The notes below the pieces were generated by a model. The model worked only from the letters and a program-made list of their open reading frames with translations, was not told the origin of the DNA and ran no database searches. DNA of 64,000 bases from G965276675 sp965276675. GTDB lineage: Bacteria; Acidobacteriota; Terriglobia; Terriglobales; Acidobacteriaceae. Made by a program: the position numbers and the translations under genes. Numbering within the stretch: position 1 is the first letter of the stretch; each line of letters opens with the position of its first letter. The stretch is taken from contig OZ255624.1 of NCBI GenBank assembly GCA_965276675.1, positions 4,030,001-4,094,000 of the forward strand. Reading direction: 5' to 3'. This document shows, piece after piece, positions 43,037 through 51,865 of the stretch.

Positions 43037-44193
43037 CACGGCAGCCACAATGGAGGTTTGCCCACGAAAAGCAAATCGTTGTGCACCCACCTTGGATCCT
43101 CTACGTCCATTTGCACAAGAATCCCGCGCACTTCCTTGTTGCGGAAGGGATGCTTCTCCACAACCTCTCCCTGCAAAGCGTTGGTTACCCGTCCGACACG
43201 TTTGCACCACAACAGCCGAAAGCTGCATCCATAAATGGGTTGTCCAGGGCTGGCATGGTGTGTGTTGGTGTAAGGAACGAACGCGACCGTCAGGTTGTCC
43301 TGCGCTGCTCGAATATATGCCGAGTTTGCGATCGCTCCACTGATCACGTCCTGGCGTTTAATAGCACCTTCCAGCGAGGCAAGCTGCCCTCTCAGGGATT
43401 CTTGAGTATCTATGGCTTTTCTAACATCTACGGAGACCGCATCGAAGTCTCGCTTGGCATGCAAGGCATCACTGCTCAGCTCATGAGTGACGGCGCCTCC
43501 CTTTGAAATCGTGGCATTCACGACACCAAGAGCTTCCACCTCGCGACGAAGATCACTTTGTTTATTCTCTAACTCGGTGGTGTTTTTCTGCATGGCGAGG
43601 TTTGCGGTTTCAAACTCCGACAGCTGGTACTCTCCAGCCATATAGGCGTTCTCATCGATGAGGTGCGCCTTGTGCATGGCCTGGAGCTCATCTCGCGAGG
43701 AGGCGATGTACTTGCGATCGGCTGCGGCAGAATCAGCCCGCCTGCTCTTGAAATTTTTGGTCAACTGCTCAATGTTCGTCAGTTCACCTTGGCGATCCAT
43801 GTAGGAGGCGTGCACTGCGAGCGTCAGTGCCTGTTGATAATTGCGCCCCGCAGTCACGATCCGTTGGGCATCATTCAGCCGAGCCTTCATGTCACTACGA
43901 TCGGCCAGCAGCTTTTCTTGTAATAGCGTGCTTTGCACCAGTTCATTACTGAGCCGAAGGACACGTTCGTCTGCAGGAGAGATGATTTGAGGTGCTATCC
44001 ATCTGGTGCTGAATGTGTAAAAAACAACCAGAAACATGTAAGAAGCCAGAGTCGCCAGAATCGCTGTCAAAATGATCAGCCCGGCGATCTTGTAAGCCGA
44101 GACAATCAATTTTGCAAAGCGAACCTGGATCTCGGCGCCTACCGTTTTCCAGCGTCGCCCTGCAGCTTTGTGGCTTAAGACACTAGTGGCCAT
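43033..44193 (-). CDS. HlyD-like membrane fusion protein of the polysaccharide operon, 386 aa
   Basis: One membrane helix (about residues 36-60, IAGLIILTAILATLASYMFLVV), then a long coiled-coil region (residues ~80-250; KSRRADSAAADRKYIASSRDE, ENKQSDLRREVEALG) and a C-terminal beta region ending in VEDPRWVHNDLLFVGKPPLW. The topology is that of HlyD-family or Alg44-like adaptors; a clear lipoyl motif is not seen. First gene of the operon; promoter is expected in the AT-rich gap upstream. It would link the synthase to the TolC-like protein. Confidence 0.7.
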   Translation of the reverse strand: MATSVLSHKAAGRRWKTVGAEIQVRFAKLIVSAYKIAGLIILTAILATLASYMFLVVFYTFSTRWIAPQIISPADERVLRLSNELVQSTLLQEKLLADRSDMKARLNDAQRIVTAGRNYQQALTLAVHASYMDRQGELTNIEQLTKNFKSRRADSAAADRKYIASSRDELQAMHKAHLIDENAYMAGEYQLSEFETANLAMQKNTTELENKQSDLRREVEALGVVNATISKGGAVTHELSSDALHAKRDFDAVSVDVRKAIDTQESLRGQLASLEGAIKRQDVISGAIANSAYIRAAQDNLTVAFVPYTNTHHASPGQPIYGCSFRLLWCKRVGRVTNALQGEVVEKHPFRNKEVRGILVQMDVEDPRWVHNDLLFVGKPPLWLPW

Positions 44194-44635
44194 TCTTTAC
44201 CTGGACCCGTTAACGCGCTTAGAAATTACCTCTTGCGCCGTTTTAAATTTTTGGTTCTCTCATCGGATGAGTCAGCCATTCTCGATATGGATGACATGGC
44301 CTTAACTACGGAAGAATGCGATGATCGTATCATCAAGCATCAATGTAGCTCATGAAGACCTAATAGGATAACTGATCCGCGCACGCTCCGAAATGGGACT
44401 CTACGATCGCATATTTAGACACCTTTAGAGCTTATCAACTAGTGAACCCTGCAGCTATATCTATTTACTAAGGACTAATATCCTTTGTATAAAGGTAATC
44501 AATAGTGATCGCAATTGCTATGCGCGTTGCCGCAGATGCGATTACCGTCTATCAATCGTCTACGGGACCATTCCTCCGACCGTGAAGCCGAAAGGCTGTT
44601 GTCCAATTTCGAATCCCCTCCGATCCACAAGCAAT
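44194..44635. promoter_or_regulatory. AT-rich upstream region of the polysaccharide operon
   Basis: About 440 bp without a gene, visibly more AT-rich than the rest of the window. It holds an inverted repeat GATGAT-CGT-ATCATC at 44320-44334 and, at 44470-44495, two overlapping hairpin options (AAGGA..TCCTT or CCTTT..AAAGG). These may be operator or attenuator elements for the operon starting at 44193. No -35/-10 assignment is secure. Confidence 0.4.
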
Positions 44636-47600
44636 TCAGGGACTCCGATCTGGGTTTTCTTGCGTCGTTTCCAAGCCGTATGCGCTAAGCCAGCGTCCAT
44701 CGGTGCGTCGCAGCAGAATTACCGCCCCACGCTGAGCTGCCAGACGGAAGTGCAGGTGTGCTTTCGTGGTGGAGTCTTCTATGTCGACATCCGTGTCATC
44801 CAGAGACTCTGATGAAAAACTGTACAGGACGGCATCCTTTAGGACAGTCGGAAAAGCCAGAATCCCAGGCGAAAGGGGATGTATCTGCTTGAATACGGGG
44901 CTGACGCCCACTGCAGTCAGCGCATACGCATAGAGAGTGGCAGTAGGTTCGTAATTTTCGGCGAACTCGACCGGATCCGCCGCCCACAGAATCTTACCCC
45001 GGCCATGCACGATTTGTTTCAAAGATGCTCCATCGGCAAAGCGCAGCACTTCCACCGGCGCCTGCTGCACCTCGGGAGGATAGGTAATCTGCATCAGGGG
45101 CGCTTCCGATGAAAGGCGCAACGCAGACTGCCGCACTGCTAATGGAACCAGGCCTGCTTGGATATGAAGTGGAGACAGCCTATCGATGATTTGCCAGTGC
45201 TCATCACGTGCAAGGGGGCCCGAGACCAGCAGACAGCCGCCGCGTGCGACGTAGCCAAGCAGTTGCTGCCAGGCAGCTTCTGTAAATGCCTGCGGCGCCG
45301 GAAGAATGACCAGCTTCGGATCGCCGAGTTCGTCAAGCCGGTTCTCCGGCAGCATGCGAGCCGGCGTGTGATCGTAGTAGGCGAGAGCGCGCAGCGCTTT
45401 CTTTTGTGCAGACAGCGCCAGCGCGTTCATTCCTGTATAGAGCAGCGACTGCGAGGTCACGATCGTGACCTGCGGCAGTTCAATGCGCGTGAAGCTTTGC
45501 GGGCTTCTGCCTGCAAACTGAGCGAAGCCGGCGAGCACATCGGCCTCCGGCTTCTCGGTGCCGTCCGGGCGAATCGCGCCGATAGGAGTCTCGTTATCGT
45601 TCGCCATCATTGCGTTCACATTCCATACCCACTCAAGTCCACCCGCCCCCTGCGCAAACGAGAGCGCCAACTTGCGTTCAAGCTGCCATCCTTCTTCTTC
45701 CACTGACAAACGCAAGTGGTCATCCTGCATCAGGCGCCGCTGCTCGCCCATCTCCTGAACCAGCATCGGCTTTCCAGGCAACTTCGCCGCAAGCGAGGCC
45801 CACAAAATACTATCGAAGTCCCACCAGGTATGGTCAGTCGTGAAGCTGACCTCCGGCGAGAAGAACGCCGGTGATAAGCGCCCCGAGACCCCGCCTTCAT
45901 CCTGCCCGACCGTCACCAGCTGGCTGGAGCCGGCGGAGCGGATCGTCGCACGCTGACGCCTCACCCAGTCCAGGAAGACGCTTTGCGTGAACAGGAAATA
46001 GTCATAGACCTTGAGCGGGTTATACCCACTGCGCACGCCGTCGAAGCCGAAGGCGCCGGCGTCCGGCAGAGCTAGCGGATCCTCTGCGGAAACAGTCGGC
46101 GGAGTCGCCGTAGGTCTGGATTGCAGCGCGCGCCCCACGCCGAACGACGGCTCGGACCATGCCGCGAGAAGCGCCGCCTCATCGGGATATCTATGCTTGA
46201 GCCACCCTCGCCACGCCGCCTGCTCATACAGGTCGCCCTGCGGGAGTGTCTTCCAGGCGTTCTTGTTGGCGCTTGGTTCGTTGATCAGGTCCCAGGCCAG
46301 AAAAGGAACGTCATGGAACCGCTGTACGAGCGAGCGCACATACCGGTCCTGAGCTCCGAGCGCAACAGGATCGAGATACGCGTTCTCGCCACCAAAGTTG
46401 TCCGGCAGGAAGGCAAAGAGATTGAACTGTACCGGCAGGTGATTGTGCCGTGCGGTCATCAGGAACGCCTCGATCGTGCGCAGCGCTTCCTCGCTCACGG
46501 TCCTGTCCGTCGTCGTGACCAGATCCCATCCTGACCAAATACCGCTGCGGATCATGTTCAGGCCAGCGCTCCGGATCTGCGCCATGTCGCGGTCCCACAC
46601 ATACGCGTTAGGCTTTGCCAGAAACAGCCGATCGACATCACTCGCCATATAAGTCGTGCCGACCACCGGCAGCGGCTTCCCATCCAGCTCGAAATAGTCA
46701 CTGCCAACCGCGAGCTTTGGCCCAGACTTCAGGTACTCCCAATCGCGTATCCAGAACGCAGAATGGTACGTCCACAGTGGCACACCGTCTCGCAAAAGTG
46801 TCGCCTCGACCGTGTGCAGGCCTTTGCCTGCCGCGGCATCGGATGGCAAGGTGATGGTGTGCGATGCATCCGCGGAAATCGTAAACGTTTGCGCCGGCGC
46901 ACCCTCTTCCGCACGCACGGTAAGCTTCAGCGTATCGCCAGTCATAGCCACTCCAGCGTCTGCGGGCTCATAGCGAAACTCCAGCGCTTCGCCAGGCAGG
47001 AACAGCGGCAGTCTTGGCCGGAACGCAAAGCGATCATGCTGCCGGAGCGCGATGGCCTGCAGATTGGCTAGCAGACGGGAATCGTCAAAGCCGTACGGGG
47101 CTGGTTCGCACGCCAGAAAGATCCATCGCCCACCCGCAAACCGCCTGCGATGGTGGTCTACCAGGAAAGCAGGAGCTGCGCGATGGTGCGTCTCCCGCGA
47201 GCCCCACACCAGCGTCGTAAGGTCCGCATCCTCGTCGCCGGTCGAGCCGATCTCCGCGGGGAACAAAGGCGTGACCGAAAGCCGGATCACCGGGCTGAAC
47301 GCCTGCTTCCACGAGAAGGCCGGCAGCATAGGCTGCACGTCGCGATTCGAGTCAAAGCGCAGACCCGAGGATCCGGGCGTCTGCTGGTAGTCGGCAATGA
47401 ACAGCTCGAGTGAGGCTGCAACACTCGGCGCCCTTAGCTGCCAGCCTTCGCTCGTTTGAAACGCTGCACGGGTGAAAGGCTTTCCGCCCAGCACTATGAG
47501 GTCTCCGCCGCGGTCAAGGTAACGAAGAATCGCAGGCCACGCAGCCTCTGGGTACGCCGATCCATACGGCATCACGAGCAGCGCAGTCGATGTATCAAGC

Positions 47601-47800
47601 AGCGCATCGCTGAGTTGCACAGTTGTCACAAACTTCGCCTCAGCAAATCCCTGCTGCAACGCCCGGGCGGAGACAGGGGCAGAGTCGGCGACAGGAAATC
47701 CTGGCTCTTGTAGGATCACCGTGGAGCTTTCGCCGTGTGCCGCGCACGCTGCCAACAGCAGGCAAACGATCACCGTAATCCGACGAGCGGTTTTAATCAT
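44636..47800 (-). CDS. Large clan-A glycoside hydrolase (GH42/GH5-like) with two GATase-like domains, 1054 aa
   Basis: The start at 47800 gives a signal with lipobox (VIVCLLLAACAAHG), so it is probably a lipoprotein. Residues ~25-110 and ~760-850 both resemble type-1 glutamine-amidotransferase-like domains (YLDRGGDLIVLGGKPF, YVARGGCLLVSGPLA), as in GH42 trimerisation domains. The central barrel has acid/base E508 in LINEPS and nucleophile E683 in MLVQEMGEQR. The spacing matches clan A retaining hydrolases such as beta-galactosidases and mannanases. Substrate uncertain. It is divergent from the GH31 gene, with element copy 3 in between. Confidence 0.85.
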   Translation of the reverse strand: MIKTARRITVIVCLLLAACAAHGESSTVILQEPGFPVADSAPVSARALQQGFAEAKFVTTVQLSDALLDTSTALLVMPYGSAYPEAAWPAILRYLDRGGDLIVLGGKPFTRAAFQTSEGWQLRAPSVAASLELFIADYQQTPGSSGLRFDSNRDVQPMLPAFSWKQAFSPVIRLSVTPLFPAEIGSTGDEDADLTTLVWGSRETHHRAAPAFLVDHHRRRFAGGRWIFLACEPAPYGFDDSRLLANLQAIALRQHDRFAFRPRLPLFLPGEALEFRYEPADAGVAMTGDTLKLTVRAEEGAPAQTFTISADASHTITLPSDAAAGKGLHTVEATLLRDGVPLWTYHSAFWIRDWEYLKSGPKLAVGSDYFELDGKPLPVVGTTYMASDVDRLFLAKPNAYVWDRDMAQIRSAGLNMIRSGIWSGWDLVTTTDRTVSEEALRTIEAFLMTARHNHLPVQFNLFAFLPDNFGGENAYLDPVALGAQDRYVRSLVQRFHDVPFLAWDLINEPSANKNAWKTLPQGDLYEQAAWRGWLKHRYPDEAALLAAWSEPSFGVGRALQSRPTATPPTVSAEDPLALPDAGAFGFDGVRSGYNPLKVYDYFLFTQSVFLDWVRRQRATIRSAGSSQLVTVGQDEGGVSGRLSPAFFSPEVSFTTDHTWWDFDSILWASLAAKLPGKPMLVQEMGEQRRLMQDDHLRLSVEEEGWQLERKLALSFAQGAGGLEWVWNVNAMMANDNETPIGAIRPDGTEKPEADVLAGFAQFAGRSPQSFTRIELPQVTIVTSQSLLYTGMNALALSAQKKALRALAYYDHTPARMLPENRLDELGDPKLVILPAPQAFTEAAWQQLLGYVARGGCLLVSGPLARDEHWQIIDRLSPLHIQAGLVPLAVRQSALRLSSEAPLMQITYPPEVQQAPVEVLRFADGASLKQIVHGRGKILWAADPVEFAENYEPTATLYAYALTAVGVSPVFKQIHPLSPGILAFPTVLKDAVLYSFSSESLDDTDVDIEDSTTKAHLHFRLAAQRGAVILLRRTDGRWLSAYGLETTQENPDRSP

Positions 47801-47840
47801 CCATGCACTCCTGGCCATGCCTTTGCTGCCGAGCAGAATA

Positions 47841-47952
47841 GAGCATTTCTCCTGTAAGTAGGGAGGGCAAGCAGAAGCGAACGCAGCCTTTCTTCGAGGA
47901 AAGGCTGCGTGGAGATTCACTTCACGCGTTCATAGCATCAGGAGAAATGCTC
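47841..47952. repeat. Intergenic palindromic element, copy 3 (112 bp)
   Basis: Perfect 14-bp terminal inverted repeat: GAGCATTTCTCCTG at 47841-47854 and CAGGAGAAATGCTC at 47939-47952. Internal perfect 12-bp hairpin ACGCAGCCTTTC (47881-47892) and GAAAGGCTGCGT (47899-47910). Layout, size and the CATAGCA(T/A)CAGGA right end agree with copy 1 at 763-875. It lies between two divergent hydrolase genes. Confidence 0.8.
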
Positions 47953-48064
47953 CAACGCGTGGGGAAGCAGGCGTGCACACAGAAGAAGGAAATCGCTGGC
48001 ACGGCTGACGGTCGACATGACATCTGTTGCCTTGTAGAGTTAGCACGCACATCTGGAGAGAATC

Positions 48065-50446
48065 TTGTTCCATTCAGTTCCGCACTCGCGATCAGTTCTG
48101 CTGGGTCCCATGCTGGTCAGTTGGCTCTTCGTAGGCGGCCTTATGTGGGCCCGACCGCAGGCTCCTTCCGGACAGGAAGCAATGCAGGCGGAAGCCGCCA
48201 TGCCGATGGCAGCCGAGTCCATTGCGGGCGGCGCGCGGTTCCACAACAATCGCGAAACCGTCGAAGTCATCTTCTGCGACGCTGGCACTTTACACATCAT
48301 CGCAAAGCCTTCAGCAAGCGAGGCAGCACCTGGTCCCGAGCCCTGGATCGTCAGCCCGTGCAGGCCGGCGCAATCCAAGTTCGATCAATCCAGGGGGCAG
48401 GCTCACATCCGAAGTGGGCAGCTCATCGTTTCGATGGCCCTCACCACGGGCGCACTTCGGATGCAAGATACGGCGGGCAACGTACTACTGCAGGAGAGCG
48501 ACAACAATCCGCGTCGCTACACGCCGGTCTCCACCGCCGGCCGGCAGCTCTACAAAACGAGCGATCGCTTCTTGCCGGATATGCTTGAGGGCCTATATGG
48601 GCTAGGGCAGCACCAGAATGGCGTCTTCAACTACCGCGGCACTGTCGTGGAACTCGCGCAGGCAAACAGCGACATCGCCGTGCCGCTGCTGCTTTCGACC
48701 AATGGCTACGGCATTCTCTGGAATACCGCCTCCCGTTCGATCTTTGACGACCGATTCGCCAGGGAGCTCAAGCTCAGCGCCGACGCTGCGGACGGCGTTG
48801 ACTATTACTTCTTCTACGGTCCGGAGATGGATACCGTGATCCATCACTATCGCGAGCTCACCGGCCATGCGCCACTGTTCGGTGAGTGGGCGTATGGATT
48901 CATTCAGTCCAAAGATCGCTACACCTCTGCGCAACAACTGCTGGACATTGCGGGCACGTATCGGTCGCGGCATGTGCCGCTTGACGTCATCGTACAGGAT
49001 TGGTTCTGGTGGAAGAAGCAGGGCGATCCGCAATACACGGACGCTTACCTCAAACCGCATCCGGATGTTCCCGGCGCGCTGCAAACGCTGCATGACGAGC
49101 ACGTCCACGCCATCATCTCCGTGTGGGCTGTCATGGACCCCAACTCCGACACATATCGCGCTATGCAGGCGCAGCATCTCACCATCCCCGGTACGCCGGA
49201 CTACGATCCCACCAACCCGAAAGCGCGCGACTTCTACTGGGACCACCTCGTCGGCAAGCTCTTCGCGCAGGGATGGGATGGCTTTTGGCTGGACAGCTCT
49301 GAGCCCGAAACATGGAAGGGCGAAAGCGACGCTGTTCTCGAGGACAAGCAGCTCTTCCTGGGTCCCGGAGCGCGCTATCTCAACATTTTTCCGTTGATGC
49401 ACACAGGCAACATCTATGAACACTGGCGTGGCGAAACAGACGGGAAGCGCGCCTTCATTCTCACGCGCTCCGCCTTCGCAGGCCAGCAGCGCAATGCGAC
49501 CGTCGAGTGGTCGGGCGACATCTTTGGCACCTTCCCCACCTTGCGACGCCAGATCGCAGCAGGTCTCAACTTCGCGCTCTCCGGCATGCCGTACTGGACC
49601 ACAGACATCGCCGGCTACACCTCGCCTTTTCATGACGAGACGAGGAATCCGGACTATCAGGAGCTGTACACACGATGGTTTGAGTTCGGAACCTTCTGTC
49701 CGATCCTGCGCACGCACGGTCACCGCAGCACCAACGAACTCTTCTCCTATGGCGCACAGACCCCAACATTGATCGCCTACGACAGGCTGCGCTCACGCCT
49801 TCTCCCGTACACCTACTCACTTGCATGGAAGATCACGCACGAGGACTATACCTTGCAACGCCCGCTGGTCATGGACTGGCGCACGGAGCAGAAGGTCCGC
49901 GACATCGGTGACCAATTTATGTTCGGTCCTTCGATCCTGGTAAGCCCGGTCACCTCAGCGGGTGCCGTCGCGCGCTCTCTCTACCTGCCGCCAGCGAAGG
50001 CCTGGTATAACTTCTGGACCGGCGACAAGCTTGATGGCGATCAGCAAATCCTGGCGCTGGCGCCGCTCGCACGCATTCCACTCTATGTACGCGCCGGTGC
50101 GATCTTGCCATTGGGCCCCGCCAGCGAGTTCGCCGGGCAAAGCCCGGATGCCCCGATTGAGCTCCGCGTCTACCCTGGCGCGGATGGCAGCTTCGATCTG
50201 TACAGCGACCGTGGTGACACCTACCGCTACGAGAAAGGCGAGTACGCAGTGACGGCGATCCATTGGGACGATGCAGCCCGCACCCTTCGATTCGACTTAC
50301 GTCAGGGCGAATACCCGGGCATGGTTAAAGACAAAAAGTTCCGGGTGACCCTCGTCCATCACGGACGTGGAAATGGTCCAAACCCTTCGCAAGACTTCAA
50401 GGAAGTCATTTACACCGGGAAAGCGGCCAGCATCAGGCTTCCCTGA
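48065..50446 (+). CDS. Glycoside hydrolase family 31 (alpha-xylosidase/alpha-glucosidase-like), 793 aa
   Basis: A TTG start with GGAGAG five bases upstream is preferred; an ATG at 48110 is the alternative. An export segment (LVSWLFVGGLMWARPQ) follows. GH31 blocks: LPDMLEGLYGLGQHQNG, IVQDWFWWKKQGDP, the nucleophile D410 in GFWLDSSEPETW, and CPILRTHGHRSTNE in the acid region. Length and DUF4968/DUF5110-type flanks fit alpha-xylosidases. With GH5 and GH9 genes next to it, xyloglucan side-chain removal is a reasonable inference. Confidence 0.93.
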   Translation: MFHSVPHSRSVLLGPMLVSWLFVGGLMWARPQAPSGQEAMQAEAAMPMAAESIAGGARFHNNRETVEVIFCDAGTLHIIAKPSASEAAPGPEPWIVSPCRPAQSKFDQSRGQAHIRSGQLIVSMALTTGALRMQDTAGNVLLQESDNNPRRYTPVSTAGRQLYKTSDRFLPDMLEGLYGLGQHQNGVFNYRGTVVELAQANSDIAVPLLLSTNGYGILWNTASRSIFDDRFARELKLSADAADGVDYYFFYGPEMDTVIHHYRELTGHAPLFGEWAYGFIQSKDRYTSAQQLLDIAGTYRSRHVPLDVIVQDWFWWKKQGDPQYTDAYLKPHPDVPGALQTLHDEHVHAIISVWAVMDPNSDTYRAMQAQHLTIPGTPDYDPTNPKARDFYWDHLVGKLFAQGWDGFWLDSSEPETWKGESDAVLEDKQLFLGPGARYLNIFPLMHTGNIYEHWRGETDGKRAFILTRSAFAGQQRNATVEWSGDIFGTFPTLRRQIAAGLNFALSGMPYWTTDIAGYTSPFHDETRNPDYQELYTRWFEFGTFCPILRTHGHRSTNELFSYGAQTPTLIAYDRLRSRLLPYTYSLAWKITHEDYTLQRPLVMDWRTEQKVRDIGDQFMFGPSILVSPVTSAGAVARSLYLPPAKAWYNFWTGDKLDGDQQILALAPLARIPLYVRAGAILPLGPASEFAGQSPDAPIELRVYPGADGSFDLYSDRGDTYRYEKGEYAVTAIHWDDAARTLRFDLRQGEYPGMVKDKKFRVTLVHHGRGNGPNPSQDFKEVIYTGKAASIRLP

Positions 50447-50697
50447 ACGGCATGGATCCTCTGTTGCCGGTACCTGCGAAGGTGAGCGCTGCGCTGCAGC
50501 AGCGCACACAAGCGCACACCAAAACTCAGCTTTTCCTTTCTTCATAAGAGCATCCGCTGGCAACGGTCTCGCCGAGAACAGCACACATGACGAATGCAGT
50601 CGTGCGCGCGAACCAGGTATGCAATCATTGCAGATTGTCAAAAGATTACGTTATCATTGGCCGCTCGTTCGAACGAATGCGCAACTCGGAGATCCCT
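50447..50697. promoter_or_regulatory. Gap with 12-bp palindrome before the GH5 gene
   Basis: The 250-bp gap contains the perfect palindrome TCGTTCGAACGA at 50665-50676, about 22 bases before the ATG, and an AT-rich stretch (TTGTCAAAAGATTACGTTATCATTGG) just upstream of it that could be the promoter. The position suggests a repressor site for the hydrolase genes; the regulator is unknown. Confidence 0.45.
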
Positions 50698-51837
50698 ATG
50701 CATCGCAGAACGTTCCTGAGCGGCCTTGCCGCAGCTGGTATTGTCGCCCAGGCTCCACGTCTCTCCTCTGCACTTGCGCCGCCCGGCAGTATTGGCAATG
50801 GTCCCGCGGTCGACGCGCAACATATCCCGCGTTGGCGCGGCTTCAATATCCAATGGGAGCGCCGCCCCGGCGATACCTCAAGGGCCGCCTTTGAAGAGTC
50901 CGACTTCGCCATGATGCAGGGCTGGGACTTCAACTTCGCGCGTATCCCGCTCTCCTACTGGATATGGGGCAAGCCCACCGACTGGACCTACATCGACGAA
51001 GAGCCGCTCAAGCAAATCGACCGCGTCGTCGAGCTCGGCCGCCAGCACGGTGTCCACATCAACCTCAACTTTCATCGCATCCCCGGCTATTGCATCAATG
51101 GCCGTGAGCTCGAGCCCGCGGATCTCTTCACCGGTCGCAAGGACGAGGGACCACGCGCGCTCAAGGCCGCCTGCTTTCATTGGCGCACCTTTGCGAAACG
51201 CTACAAAGGCATCCCCAGCAGGCAGCTCAGCTTCGACCTGATCAACGAACCGCCGAAGATGCGTTCCTACGAGGGATACTTTGAAGAGCGCTATGCCGAG
51301 GTCGCACGCGCGCTCGTTGCTGCGATACGTGAGGAGGATCCCCAGCGCCTCATCTTCGCCGACGGCATCAACATCGGGCAGAACCCCGTGCTCGAGCTCG
51401 CCGATCTGGGCCTCGTGCAGAGCACCCGCGGATACCAGCCCAAAGCGGTGAGCCACTACGGCGCCACCTGGGTTCCCCTCGATGAGTACGAGACGATGAA
51501 GAAGCCGACATGGCCACTCGTCGACGACAAAGGCCGCACCTGGGATCGCGCCAAATTGAAAGCTGAGTACGTCGATAAGTGGAAGCCGCTCACCGATCGC
51601 GGCGTGCAGGTCCATGTCGGCGAGTGGGGCTGCTATAACCAGACGCCGCATGACGTAACACTCGCCTGGATCTCCGACTGCGTCGCCGTCTGGCGAGAGG
51701 CCGGTTGGGGCAACGCCCTCTGGAACCTTCGCGGCAACTTCGGCATCCTCGACAGCGGCCGCAAGGACGTTGACTACGAGGACTTCCAGGGTCACAAGCT
51801 CGACCGCAAGATGCTCGAGCTGCTCCGCTCCGCTTAG
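50698..51837 (+). CDS. Glycoside hydrolase family 5 endoglucanase-like, 379 aa
   Basis: GGAG six bases before the ATG sets the start. A Tat-like signal (HRRTFLSGLAAAGIVAQAP) exports it. The barrel starts at RGFNIQWERR; acid/base E184 lies in FDLINEPPK and nucleophile E309 in VHVGEWGCYNQ, with HYGATWVP between, matching GH5 cellulases. It should cleave beta-1,4-glucan internally. Followed 28 bp later by a GH9 gene, suggesting joint expression. Confidence 0.92.
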   Translation: MHRRTFLSGLAAAGIVAQAPRLSSALAPPGSIGNGPAVDAQHIPRWRGFNIQWERRPGDTSRAAFEESDFAMMQGWDFNFARIPLSYWIWGKPTDWTYIDEEPLKQIDRVVELGRQHGVHINLNFHRIPGYCINGRELEPADLFTGRKDEGPRALKAACFHWRTFAKRYKGIPSRQLSFDLINEPPKMRSYEGYFEERYAEVARALVAAIREEDPQRLIFADGINIGQNPVLELADLGLVQSTRGYQPKAVSHYGATWVPLDEYETMKKPTWPLVDDKGRTWDRAKLKAEYVDKWKPLTDRGVQVHVGEWGCYNQTPHDVTLAWISDCVAVWREAGWGNALWNLRGNFGILDSGRKDVDYEDFQGHKLDRKMLELLRSA

Positions 51838-51865
51838 TTCTTCCCGCGAAAGGCCACGCCCCCGC

